Source: Pseudomonas sp. DC1.2
GTDB lineage: Bacteria > Pseudomonadota > Gammaproteobacteria > Pseudomonadales > Pseudomonadaceae
Assembly (NCBI RefSeq): GCF_034351645.1
Contig: NZ_CP133782.1
Span: 563,001 to 627,000 of the forward strand
Reading direction: 5' to 3'
DNA length: 64,000 nucleotides
Positions 27,171 through 37,800 of this stretch are shown piece after piece. The notes beneath the pieces are model-generated. The model saw only the letters and a list, made by a program, of their open reading frames with translations, made no database searches and was not told the origin of the DNA. Made by a program: the position numbers and the translations under genes. Position 1 is the first letter of the stretch; every line of letters starts with the position of its first letter.

Positions 27171-30100
27171 ATGAGTTTTTCTACGTCGGAGGGACAACGT
27201 TTCGTCAGTGTTGTGGACTTTCCTGAAATAATTAATTTTTTCCATGATTATCGTGAAACTCTTGAGTTTATGGAACTTGAGCGTGCTTATCACGCCGCCA
27301 GTGCGACGGCGTTGAGTGCGGAGCAGGTGGCGCCAGTCAGTCTGTTCAAAGAGCGTTTTAATTCATTGCTCTCGAAGAAAAATAAGCCCGTGCCCACTGC
27401 CGTGACACGCAGTTACGGCAACGTGATCGCGTATTTGGCCAACGTTGAAAAAACCGCAGAAATATTCTCCGGTAACGCCTCGGAAGTTCCCAGGGTCATG
27501 CACTTCGTCTGGGTTGGCGGTAGTGAAGTGGGGGCCATTCAGCGCGATTACATCCACCTCTGGCAGCAGGTCATGGCTGAGCAAGGTCATGCGTTTAACC
27601 TGTGGTATGACAGCGATGCGTTGCTGGCGTTTGAGATGAACAGAGTCATCATCGAGAGTGCGAAGGCGCACGCGATGGCTTCTGGCGGCGCCGAGGCGAC
27701 CTCACCCCAGCAATTGGCCCTGATGATTGAGGACCGGGCGCTGGTGCTCAAGCAACAGATGTTTGCCTACCTGCAACAGCCGCAGTGGGTCGGCAGGGCG
27801 GATGATGCACGCATTGACCTCATGGTGCGTGCCTATGGCAAAGACCAGGTAACCCTCACGACGTTCAGGCAAAACTGCGTGAACAGTCATTTGGCCATGG
27901 TCGGTCCGGCACTGCGCTTGCGCGATGTTCGCGACACATTCAACGCGCATTTTCTGTGGGATGTGTATGAGCGCGAAATCAGTTTCCGGGGCAACTTCGC
28001 GGCGGCCAGTGATGTGGTTCGCTTGCAGGCGTTGGCACTGGAAGGCGGAACTTACAGCGACGTGGATTACTTGCCGCCACTGGCACAGAGACTGGGTGGC
28101 GTTGATGTCGTCGCATTCGACACTTATGCCCAATTAGGCGTATTGCAACTGTTGTTGGATCACAACAAGCACTTGATGCCCGGTCGCAATGAGGCGCGTT
28201 ATGGCGACTCACGCTCTAGTATTCCCGCTGAACATAGAGACGCGTTGCTCAAGTTTGCACAGGCCTCTCCCGGTGTGCTGGACATATTCACTGCGCCCGC
28301 CGACCGGCGTTCGCCCATCGACGGACTGCGTTTGACATCCAATGATATGAACGCGCATATGATCGCGCACCCTCAAGCGGGCATGACACTCTCCGTGATG
28401 GAGGCGGTGAGGTTTTACTATGATTGTTTAATTGAAGTTGAGCGACGAGTGACGACGTCGGGTGTCGCTTGGAGTGATATCAATAAGATGGTGGATGTGG
28501 CGACGGTTGTTTTTGATCTGCGCTTCGCTGAATTACCCTTTACGTCAACATTTCGACAACAGCAATACCGAGCAAAAGTGATTGGCGCCATTGTCAGTTA
28601 TCACAGCGACGGTCTTCGTTACGGGGCAAGGGCCACCATCGATTTGACCGGTCCCGGGGCGGCGGTCAGCGGTATTGCCGAATATGTTGAGCGACACTTG
28701 GTGGGCGTCAGTGCTCAGTCTGTGCGCGACACACTCAAACTCAAGGCCGGGTATAACGCGTCCACCGAAGAAGAGTTGATCCACAGTTGGACGGAGAACG
28801 TTGACGACCCTAACGCCTGGCTCATGAAGGAACAGAGCAACTGGGCCGCGGGCAAATACACGGCGCGCTATGCCCACAGTCTTCCGGAGCTATTGAAAGG
28901 CAACGTCCTGACGTTCAAGCAGGGTTGGCCGGTGATCGAGGGGCGGCCCGTCCTGCTGACGGGAGTGTTGCAATCCTTGCTCGACGCCTTGGGGGAGCCG
29001 TTTATCCGCGCTATGAACGATAAGTTGAACGGTGACGTGATGTTCGACCGACCGTTGCCCATCGGTCCGGCTGAGCGCGCACTGATCATTGCGCAAGCGG
29101 CCACTGAGTTGCCTGCCTCGGTGGGCGCACAACCGATTGGCTACCTGAACGAAGTGTTTACCCGCATAGACCATGGATCGTTGCCGTTGGAGCAGTTGAG
29201 TCCCTTGCAGCGAGTGTTGCTGGGTGGGATTTTTGAGGCTCAGACGCTGGATGACACGGGTTTTGCCGCCGCCTGGGAATCGGTTCTGACGATGGCCCGA
29301 GCGACCGCCGATCGAGGCATGGTCGCGCGGTTTGCGTTCATCTGCGAACGTGTCCTCCAGAAAAGCCGGGGTGGCAGTGTATTGCTGCCCGATCAGGACG
29401 GTGTTTCAGGTTCCGCAGAGCTCAAGGTCCGCGCGCTTGTCGAGCCCTTGAGTGTGCGTCAGTGGCAGGCTTATGCCGAGCGGGTCAGGGCAGTATCCCT
29501 ACGCGAATTCCGCTCGCTGATCCTCTACGCCGCCGGCGAGGTCCGACAGTCTTTTCACAAATCCGGTGCCAGCTCCGCCCGCCAGTTACCGCAACAGTTG
29601 CTGGTCAGCGGTGAGGGTGAACCCGGCCGGCGTTGTTATCCCTTGGTGCTGGTCATGGCCGCTGCTGTGACCGAGGGGCCGCTGGCTGAGCGGGCACTGA
29701 TTGGCAACATGGCCATCGCCAACGGAGCCCCTGAAACTCAGCATGCCGGGGTGCTGTTGCTGACCCTTGACGAGCTGCGCAGCATTCCCATGGCGGAGTT
29801 CGGCGATAAGCGCGGTGAAACCGGCCTGATTGAGGTCATGAAAATCCTGGAAGAAAAAACCACCACCAGCACCTTGATGTTGAACACCGAGAACCACTCA
29901 TTGCTGGTGGCCAAGGTGTGGGTAGACGACCGTTATGCTTATCGTTTTTACGACCCAAACTTCGGGATCTACGCCTTTGATCAACTGCCGCAAATGCAGG
30001 GCGCAATGCTCGATTTTTTGAGTACGTTCAAACTGGCGCCGCTGTATGCCATCAAGGATCCGGAGCATCCCGTGTTCAACGTGATTGAGCTGGATGGCAG

Positions 30101-33100
30101 CAAGATTGCGCGCAAGATTTTACCCTCGCATCTTTCCGTACAGTCATTGCTGCACCACCAGATGATTGTGGAGGGCCTGCCGGTCGATACGTGGAAGCAT
30201 CACGCTACCCAGCGCACCCGCGCCCTGTCGGAAAACGCGCGACTGGGGGCCTGTGCGAGTCAGTTGGACGGCGTCTACTGGGCCAATCAGATTCATCGGA
30301 TTGGCACTGAATTGCTGAAAGTCCCGCAGGCTGAGGGAAAGAACTTCGCCCCCTTGTTCGACACGGCCAAACCCCTTGCCGATGGCCGTTATGAGGTGTC
30401 ACTGGTGAACCTCGACGACCCGCAAACGCAGATCAAGGTCTACACCAAGGATTGGCGAATCATTCGGGTCCGGGATTTTCTGAGCAAGCGCTTCGAGGCC
30501 TTGCTGCGTCCGCACAGCAATGAGCCGGGGGCGAACACGCTTAACGTAGCTTTCGCAATGCAGGCCCTGTTAGGTCATCTGCGAGAGCTGGATCACAACC
30601 GCCAGTCCGAGCAAGAGTCGTCGCTGACGGTGGCGATTCGACTGCGCGGTTATGTCAACAATGCGCAACTGGTTCACGGTGTCGTCGTCGATGCGGTGCA
30701 GTTAGTCAGGCTGGTGCGTCAGGTTCGGACCAGCGAGCGGGCGATTGTCGCTGCCGCGTCGGTCGGTCATTTGCTGGAGCGCACGGCGACCACAGGGGCC
30801 GGACGATTCTTTTCTGCGGTGGGCGTCGGCTTCGATATTTACGAGTTGGCCAACGCCGAAAACGAGGAGCAGAGTGCCCGCGCCGCAACGCAGTTGGCGT
30901 TCGACTTGGGTGGTTTGGCGCTAGAGGGGTTTGGCGCAGTGGTCGGGGGCACGGCGGGCGCCTTTGCTGCCGCGCTGGCCGTACCGCTGCTGGGGGTAGG
31001 GTTTGGTGTCTCGGCGATCGCCGGCAACCTGGGCCGCATCAAGGATCAGGCCAAGGGTATCGCCGAGACGTTCAATCAGTTCAGTGGCGCCTACAGCTCT
31101 CAGGCCTACACGCGCACGAAGGGGATTGTGTCGATCTTGCCGCTCAGTGTTGTAGAAACGCTGGACCTGCAAAATGACCGGATCGAGTTTGGTTCGCAGT
31201 GGTTGTATCGCAGCCACCGGCCCAACTTTCACCTGCCGGAACCCGATGGAAACAAGGCCCGTGCCATCAATATTCGTCAAAGCCTGGCCTTGCCCAGGCA
31301 GGTCAATTTGCCGCCGTTCGCTGCACAGCGTGATAGCGAAAGTGGCGAGTTGTTTACCCCCGGTTTGCTGCTGCCCTGCACGCCGACGTGCTACTACGGT
31401 TACGGGTATCACTTGGGCTCAGACTCGCAACCCCTTGCATACGACCCACCGAAAATGCTGTTAAGTGGTTTGCTCCCCTTGGGTTTGTTTCTTCCCGAGC
31501 GGAAAGACCCGGTGTTCGAAACCTTAAAAAAACTGGAGTTCGATGCTCAGGGGCAGCGACAGTTTTACCTCACGGCGAGTAACCCGTTCCCCTACATTGT
31601 CTACAAGCTCCACCCGATTTACGTGGCAACCACCGTGACCGTAAGGGCGGATGAACGGACCCGATTGTTCCATGTTCCGGACATCCCTGACGCGTGGCAG
31701 GGGCACATCTCCTATCGCATCGAAACCCACGGCGAGCGCTGCACCCTGGTGCTTAACCCCGGTGTCGTCGATATCGAGTTGAGCACCTGCGAACTCGTCG
31801 ATAAATCAAGCTGGGTTCTGATTGCCGACTGGGTCGCGCCGCCTGAGGTCAGCGTCGAGGTGCAGACGCTGACGGTCGCGGGGATCGCGATACGGTTCGT
31901 TGACAAGGCTGAGGTGTATCTCCAGCTCAAGGACAAACAGGTCTATACGGTCGAGTGGGCGAGCGGGCGGTTGCTGCTTGCCCAACTCGATGTGATCGAT
32001 GATCAGCAATTCGAACAAAAGCGCCTCCACCTGCAGACGCTCGCGCGACAACATCAATTGAGCAGCCCCTATACGGCGGTGTTGAATTTTCCGCTGCCCT
32101 ACACCCACGGCAATCAGCCGGTGCATACCACCGCTTGGTATGACCGTGCCCATGAGCGATTTATCTATGGTCGGGATCTTCCCGGCAGCGTGGCCAAGTC
32201 GATCCAGTTGGGTGCGGTTGTCGCAGGGCAGGCGTTTCTTTATGACCCTTCGCACGCAACGATCTGGCGAGTGGATGTGCGCAATGGATTGGTCACTCGG
32301 CGTTATCACGTGGCCAATCCGGCCAACGCGACCTCCACCTTGACCTGCGAGGACTTGGGCGCCGGCATCCTGCAAATTGAGCAGAAACTAAAGATCAAAG
32401 GTGTCCCCACATTTCATTTGGTCTATAGGCTCAGCGCTGATCGGCTGACGTTATGCGCGATAACCGGTGCGCCGGCGTCAGGCGCTACCTCGGGCTATTT
32501 TGAACGCCTTGTACACGAGGGGTTGGCGTCGATTTTCGAGCACCTCGAACCTCGGGCCCGGTACAACGACCAAACGCCTGGTGTTTCGCAGTGGGTCTCA
32601 AGCTGGTTGCCGGCGACCTTCGTTTCTGTGCGTACCCGCCCCGGACAGTTTCCGGCGTTTGTCGTGTGGGTGCGAAGTGGCGACGGACTGTTAATTCAGC
32701 CAGGTTCGCGGTCGTTCACCGATGTCGTTGACCGCGGGGCACTGGTGCTCCTTGAGCCGGATGCATTGCACTCGCGCAACAGTTTTGTGTTCTATGACGC
32801 GACAAACAAGGCGCTCTATCTGCATCGTCAGGCCGTGAATCTGGCGGCCGGGTCCAACGCGCCTGGACCGGCTGCCCTGCTCGAAAAGCTTGCGCTGCCT
32901 GGCCCGGTGACGGTGGTTAAACACCAGAATGTGTACCTGGCCTCGACTTCCGAGGGGTTGACCTTCGCGGTGAGCGATGACGGCAGTTTTCAGCTCATCA
33001 GTGTCGATGCGTGTTGGCTACAGAACCACACCGAGTGGTCGCAGGCGTTGGCTGCGCTGGGTGATCAGTACGCGGGATCGCGGTTTTCGGTCTCGGGCTT

Positions 33101-34277
33101 GTTGAACGACAAGGGCACCTCCAGTCTGCACGCCTGGTGGGTAGGAGGCCGGTTGTTGATCGCGGATTTGGGCGCGAAGCGCGACGTCAGGTTGCTCGGG
33201 CCGACCCCTGATCAGCAGTCGGCGTGGCTGTTCGAACCTTCGCGCGGTCAACTCTATCGTCAGGACTTTCTCTCGACCGAGCAGTTGAGCGCGGTGCTGG
33301 GCAACAGCAGGCAGTTGTTGCGCGCTAATGTCCTCGCGCCCGTGCGCCGTGAGTGGGCCGACTGGGTGTTTAGCGAAGTCAGTGTGTCGGCGGGCGGGCT
33401 CAAGGCCCGTTCTGTCGATCATGTCCATCTTCAGCTTGTGGACCTTCAGCCCGCCCGTATCGTGGGCGTGGCGCTTGAGTGGGTGCAGGCCAGGACTCAT
33501 CAGTCAGCGACCCTTGAACCCTTGCGCAAGCCTTTGCGAGACCTGCTCAGCCAGCATGCGCACGCTGCGCACGTGGCGGTGTTCAGTTGGGCGCGGCACC
33601 AATGGTATGTCGTCGAGACGGAGCACTTTATCGCCATGGACAAGACGCTACTCAACGAGCCGGTTGCGGTGCTGGGGGCCAGAAACGAGACCGATGCGTT
33701 GGTGCAGGATTTAACCCGTCACGTGCTGTGTTCTTCGCCGCAGCGCGAACGTTTTGGCCCGTTCGACTACCTCGCTTGCGATGGACCGGTGCTGATGTTG
33801 ATGCTAAAGCCCAAGCAAGTCATCGATGATCTCTTGCCGCTGATACCTGACGGGGTCACCACATTGATGCTCGGTGGCTTGTCGGGAGCGGCCTGCTGCT
33901 GGATCAAGCCGTTGGCGTGGGCAAAGTTCGACAGCATTGTGGTCAGTTGCACCGAACGGCTGGGGACAGAAGCACCTGGCGAGCTGGTTGTGCAAGTGGG
34001 CGTGCAGGACACGTGGCGGGTTGACTTGCAGCACGGGCATTTGCTGATAAGCGATCCCGATACGGGGCACAGCCTGATCTTTCGTAATGCTCATGATGAG
34101 CTGATCGCCCGCAGCCCCATGAGTCTGACGCTGATGGTCTTTGGGGATTGGCTGACGGTTTCCATCGACGACCTGGTGCAAGCCATGCGGGTTGATAAAC
34201 AAGGTGGCCCTGAACTGGGTCTTCTCATTGAACAGATGAACGAGGTGTCATTACGCCCTCGCGCGGCGATGCATTAA
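27171..34277 (+). CDS. Giant toxin 1: TcdA/TcdB-like glucosyltransferase, protease-like and pore domains
   Basis: 2368 residues from the ATG at 27171. An ATG at 27099 is in frame, but the chosen start gives nearly the same length as its paralogue. A GT44 large-clostridial-toxin glucosyltransferase domain covers about 105-500: HFVWVGG at 111-117, AAASDVVRLQAL and GGTYSDVDYLPP with the DxD at D297/D299. These match the TcdB motifs. A middle domain has C822 (RRCYPL), H909 (ENHSLLVAK) and D928 (FYDPNFG), which fits a YopT/LifA-like Cys-His-Asp protease fold. Residues about 1125-1300 hold the hydrophobic, Gly/Ala-rich TcdA/TcdB pore-type region. The last 1,000 residues are beta-rich and unassigned, without CROP repeats. 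No signal peptide. Likely substrate: small GTPases or other host proteins, by family only. Confidence 0.88.
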   Translation: MSFSTSEGQRFVSVVDFPEIINFFHDYRETLEFMELERAYHAASATALSAEQVAPVSLFKERFNSLLSKKNKPVPTAVTRSYGNVIAYLANVEKTAEIFSGNASEVPRVMHFVWVGGSEVGAIQRDYIHLWQQVMAEQGHAFNLWYDSDALLAFEMNRVIIESAKAHAMASGGAEATSPQQLALMIEDRALVLKQQMFAYLQQPQWVGRADDARIDLMVRAYGKDQVTLTTFRQNCVNSHLAMVGPALRLRDVRDTFNAHFLWDVYEREISFRGNFAAASDVVRLQALALEGGTYSDVDYLPPLAQRLGGVDVVAFDTYAQLGVLQLLLDHNKHLMPGRNEARYGDSRSSIPAEHRDALLKFAQASPGVLDIFTAPADRRSPIDGLRLTSNDMNAHMIAHPQAGMTLSVMEAVRFYYDCLIEVERRVTTSGVAWSDINKMVDVATVVFDLRFAELPFTSTFRQQQYRAKVIGAIVSYHSDGLRYGARATIDLTGPGAAVSGIAEYVERHLVGVSAQSVRDTLKLKAGYNASTEEELIHSWTENVDDPNAWLMKEQSNWAAGKYTARYAHSLPELLKGNVLTFKQGWPVIEGRPVLLTGVLQSLLDALGEPFIRAMNDKLNGDVMFDRPLPIGPAERALIIAQAATELPASVGAQPIGYLNEVFTRIDHGSLPLEQLSPLQRVLLGGIFEAQTLDDTGFAAAWESVLTMARATADRGMVARFAFICERVLQKSRGGSVLLPDQDGVSGSAELKVRALVEPLSVRQWQAYAERVRAVSLREFRSLILYAAGEVRQSFHKSGASSARQLPQQLLVSGEGEPGRRCYPLVLVMAAAVTEGPLAERALIGNMAIANGAPETQHAGVLLLTLDELRSIPMAEFGDKRGETGLIEVMKILEEKTTTSTLMLNTENHSLLVAKVWVDDRYAYRFYDPNFGIYAFDQLPQMQGAMLDFLSTFKLAPLYAIKDPEHPVFNVIELDGSKIARKILPSHLSVQSLLHHQMIVEGLPVDTWKHHATQRTRALSENARLGACASQLDGVYWANQIHRIGTELLKVPQAEGKNFAPLFDTAKPLADGRYEVSLVNLDDPQTQIKVYTKDWRIIRVRDFLSKRFEALLRPHSNEPGANTLNVAFAMQALLGHLRELDHNRQSEQESSLTVAIRLRGYVNNAQLVHGVVVDAVQLVRLVRQVRTSERAIVAAASVGHLLERTATTGAGRFFSAVGVGFDIYELANAENEEQSARAATQLAFDLGGLALEGFGAVVGGTAGAFAAALAVPLLGVGFGVSAIAGNLGRIKDQAKGIAETFNQFSGAYSSQAYTRTKGIVSILPLSVVETLDLQNDRIEFGSQWLYRSHRPNFHLPEPDGNKARAINIRQSLALPRQVNLPPFAAQRDSESGELFTPGLLLPCTPTCYYGYGYHLGSDSQPLAYDPPKMLLSGLLPLGLFLPERKDPVFETLKKLEFDAQGQRQFYLTASNPFPYIVYKLHPIYVATTVTVRADERTRLFHVPDIPDAWQGHISYRIETHGERCTLVLNPGVVDIELSTCELVDKSSWVLIADWVAPPEVSVEVQTLTVAGIAIRFVDKAEVYLQLKDKQVYTVEWASGRLLLAQLDVIDDQQFEQKRLHLQTLARQHQLSSPYTAVLNFPLPYTHGNQPVHTTAWYDRAHERFIYGRDLPGSVAKSIQLGAVVAGQAFLYDPSHATIWRVDVRNGLVTRRYHVANPANATSTLTCEDLGAGILQIEQKLKIKGVPTFHLVYRLSADRLTLCAITGAPASGATSGYFERLVHEGLASIFEHLEPRARYNDQTPGVSQWVSSWLPATFVSVRTRPGQFPAFVVWVRSGDGLLIQPGSRSFTDVVDRGALVLLEPDALHSRNSFVFYDATNKALYLHRQAVNLAAGSNAPGPAALLEKLALPGPVTVVKHQNVYLASTSEGLTFAVSDDGSFQLISVDACWLQNHTEWSQALAALGDQYAGSRFSVSGLLNDKGTSSLHAWWVGGRLLIADLGAKRDVRLLGPTPDQQSAWLFEPSRGQLYRQDFLSTEQLSAVLGNSRQLLRANVLAPVRREWADWVFSEVSVSAGGLKARSVDHVHLQLVDLQPARIVGVALEWVQARTHQSATLEPLRKPLRDLLSQHAHAAHVAVFSWARHQWYVVETEHFIAMDKTLLNEPVAVLGARNETDALVQDLTRHVLCSSPQRERFGPFDYLACDGPVLMLMLKPKQVIDDLLPLIPDGVTTLMLGGLSGAACCWIKPLAWAKFDSIVVSCTERLGTEAPGELVVQVGVQDTWRVDLQHGHLLISDPDTGHSLIFRNAHDELIARSPMSLTLMVFGDWLTVSIDDLVQAMRVDKQGGPELGLLIEQMNEVSLRPRAAMH

Positions 34278-34347
34278 CGGCGAGTCTGCGGCTAATCGCG
34301 CTCTGCGCCCCGGTGCGTTGAACGGTGTGCTCTGGCGATGGCTTAGA

Positions 34348-34811
34348 GGATTGTTTCGGCGTTTGACCTTGTCATTGATTTCGACAGTCGTTGTAGGAAT
34401 AGCGTTGCCGCATGCAAAGAATTAAGAGCGCGGCATGTAGCTGTATTTCTTTGTGGGTTAATAAGATTGTTGTATTCCGTATAGGGGGTTCGCCGGACAT
34501 GCCCCACGTTATAGGCGATTGCGATGGGTTTGGTTTTGTTTTTTTTGCAAAAGTAAGTGAGAGGTTTAAGTAATATAAAGTTTCAGTTTTAGCGGTTGGG
34601 TTGTTTTTTGAAATTTATTGAATTTCTATCAAGTTGAGTTGGCTGGAAAGCCAGATTAGATTGGTTTGGTATGAGTGAGGGTTGTGTTTCTATATTAAGT
34701 TTTTAAATTGTTTAGTTGGGTGCGTCGAGCGACAGGGCAACGGTTGATTGATGTGCTCTGGTCGAGCGGCTGCGGGTGAAACGTTATTTAAGACAAAAAG
34801 GATTATTGTCG
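34348..34811 (+). promoter_or_regulatory. AT-rich leader of toxin 2, homologous to leader of toxin 1
   Basis: The 534-bp gap between the toxins is strongly AT-rich. It carries the same GGATTGTTTCGGCGTTTGA block (34348) and TTGAAATTTATTGAATTTCT block (34608) as the toxin 1 leader, at nearly equal distances to the start. Sequence between the blocks has diverged. Each toxin therefore probably has its own promoter. I see no terminator hairpin with a T-run after toxin 1. Confidence 0.6.
34610..34626. promoter_or_regulatory. Conserved dyad GAAATT-N5-AATTTC upstream of toxin 2
   Basis: Second copy of the dyad, spacer TATTG, 202 bp upstream of the toxin 2 ATG. Survival of both 6-bp arms while surrounding bases diverged suggests selection. 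Confidence 0.5.
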
Positions 34812-37800
34812 ATGAATGAATTAATAGTGAGTGCTTCGGGACAACTTATAAGCTTTACAGACCTGGTTACGTCGCAGGATCTAGAGCGGGCTTTGCAACC
34901 GCATAAAGGTACAGAGCAGTACGCGGAGATATTCAGGTATTACGCCGGCTGTATCAGTTTGCTGGATTCGCCAGCACTTCTGGAACCCTTGGGGCTTCTC
35001 AAGCATTCGCTGGCTGTTTTGGTCGGGCCTGCGGGCCGCAAGCGACGTACTACAGACCCGGAGTCTGCGGTTAGCCCCGCCGCGCCGGGGGCTGAAGCGC
35101 TGACAGGCCTCTACGAAAAAATCGATGGCTTCCAGGCGCGGGTCAGTGCAAGTGTGGAGCAGATGATGGCGCCCGCACTTGAAGTACCGAAGAACCTGCA
35201 CTTTGTCTGGCTCGGTGGAGGGCTGGGGGAGGTCCAGCGCGACTACATCAATATCTGGCAAAAAGTGATGGTCGATGAGAAGTACACTCTGAAACTTTGG
35301 TACGACAGTGATGCGCTGCTCGCGTATGAAACTAACCGGGTTATTGTCGAAGCCGCCAAGGCCGATACGATGTTGGCCGATGGCAAGGAGATGACGGATT
35401 ACCATGAGTTGGCGGACCGATATGTCGAGCGTGCGACAGTCTTGAAACAGCAGATGTATGCGTCTCTAAATGACGCGGTCGCAAAAGGGATGAGCGCCGA
35501 CGACGCCAGGATTGAACTGTTGGTAAGCGCCTATGGCCAGAAAAAAAATGAACTTGAAAACCTGCGCGAGACTAACCGGCGCAGTATCGTTAGTGCGGGC
35601 GAGCGAGGGCTTGAACTTCGGGATCTGGCCGTCGGAAAAGGTATTGCCCTCAACCTGCGTGATCTCTATGAGCGAGAAATGAAGTTGCGCGGCAATCTGG
35701 CCGCTGCGTCGGATGTGGTGCGTATTGAAGCGCTCTTTGCTGAAGGTGGAACTTACGCAGACGTTGATTGCTTACCGCCGTTTATGGAAAAAATGGGGGG
35801 TGTAGACATCAGTGGCCTGAACGAGAATGCCCAATCTGGCGTTCTGCAGTTATTACTGGACCACAACCCTGAGTGGATGCCGAGCCGTCAGGCACTGTTG
35901 AGCCAGTACACACGGTATGTCGAGTTCATTCCTGAAGAGCATCGCGTGACGCTAACGCGTTTTGCCGAGGGCCATCCTGATTTGGCCAGTGTTTTTTTTC
36001 CACCGGTGGAGCGCCTCGTTCGCCCCGACCTGATGGCGGCTGTCGTCCAAAGCAGCAGTCTGAGCAATGCGTTTCTGATGGCTCATCCCCAAGCCTCGAT
36101 ATTGAAAGTGGTTTTCGAGCGTTTCAAAATGGCTTACGCACTATTGGACACCACGGCCACTTTGGCGATGGAGCGCGGCATCCTGCCTCTGGAGTTTAAT
36201 CGCCGGGCTGATCTGGCAGTGGAGGTGCTCGAGAAAAAACTGGGTGCTTTAGGCCTGCTTACAGCGCAAGAAGACATTGCCTGGAAGTCACTGGCCGTTG
36301 CCGTTGCCGGTTACTACGACGACGGCATCCGCCCTGGCAGTGAAAATACGATTCTTCTGACTGGGCCGACCGCGATGCGTGAGGCGATGCGTGAATACCA
36401 AACACAGCATTTCCCCGCGCAATTGTCGCGAGAGCTTTGGACTCATTGGGGCGTTGCCCCACACTTGACGGTCAACACAATGACCGAGGAGGGAAAGGAC
36501 AACTCCTGGAAGGAAGACGCGTTCCTGATTGAGGAGTGGCTGGACAATGAGAAAGCCAGGGATTTCAAGGTCAGCTACAGGGGCAGTATCGCGTCGTTGC
36601 TCAAGCATCAGACCGTTGAGTTTGAGAACGGCTGGCCTGTCATTGAAGGACGTCACGTGCTCAAGAGCGAGATTTTGCAGCACTTGTCCGATGAGCTTGG
36701 GCCTGCATTTCTAAAGGCCATGAATACCCTGCATGATCACAGCGTGGTGTTCGATAAACCCCTGTCACTGAGTTTTGACCAGCGTCAGGCGATCCTCGCC
36801 CAGGATCCGGCGCTGCGGCCGCCGGGCTCGCAACGTGACGCAAAGACCCAGGCACTTTCAATGGATAGCCTCTTCGAGGGCCTGGCCGAAGGCACATTGG
36901 TCATCGAGCAGTTGAGCCCGGCGCAACGTCTGTGGCTCGGCGCGATGTTGGGACTCGACAGCCTGGACAATCGCACCTTCGAGGCTCACAGCAGTGAATT
37001 CGATAACTTGGCCAACCGGGTGAGCAAGCAGGGCGTTTCCAAGCGCTATGCGGTCTATGAGGAGCAACTGTTAAAGACCAGAAGCCCTGCTTTTATCGCT
37101 GGTCTGCAGAGCCAAAGTCATGAGCCGGTCGGTGTGCGCGACGTCGCCTTTGATCTGAAAAAGGCGGCCCTCGAGCAGTCGCTGACGTTACGTCAGTGGG
37201 GGCAAACGGTGGCCCGGGTCGAACGGCTCGCCAAGCTCGAGTATCGGGGCAGAGTCAAAGATAAGGTGGCTTCCGTGTTGGGGGGGATCGAGGGCCTTTC
37301 GTTCAAGCTGGTGCCTCAAGACCTGTTGTTGAGGGGCGCTGGCGACACGGTTGCGGCGCGCTGCTATCCATTGACGATGCTGATGGCCGCTGCTTTCGCC
37401 CAAGGGCCGCAGGCGCGAACCACGTTGCGTGAGCGGTTCTATACCAGTGTCATTGAGCCAGACAGCAAAGACTCCTTGGCGTTCTTGCATGTCATTGAAC
37501 ACCTGCGCGATGTACCTACCCACGAGGTCGGAATCGCGCACGGCCAGTCGAGTATCAAGGACGCGGTAGCCCTCCTGAAAACCCGACCGGGCAACAGCAC
37601 TCTGATGCTCAACTCTGCCAACCACGCGATGTTGTTGGCTAAAACCGTGGAAGGTGGACAGGAGGCGTATCACTTTTATGATCCGAACATCACTGTTTTC
37701 GAGGTTGGGCAAACGGAGGTACTCACCCGTGCGCTGGAACAATTCTTCGGGCAGCAGGGGATGGCCGCAGACTACGCCGCCTATGGAGAGGCCAACCTGC

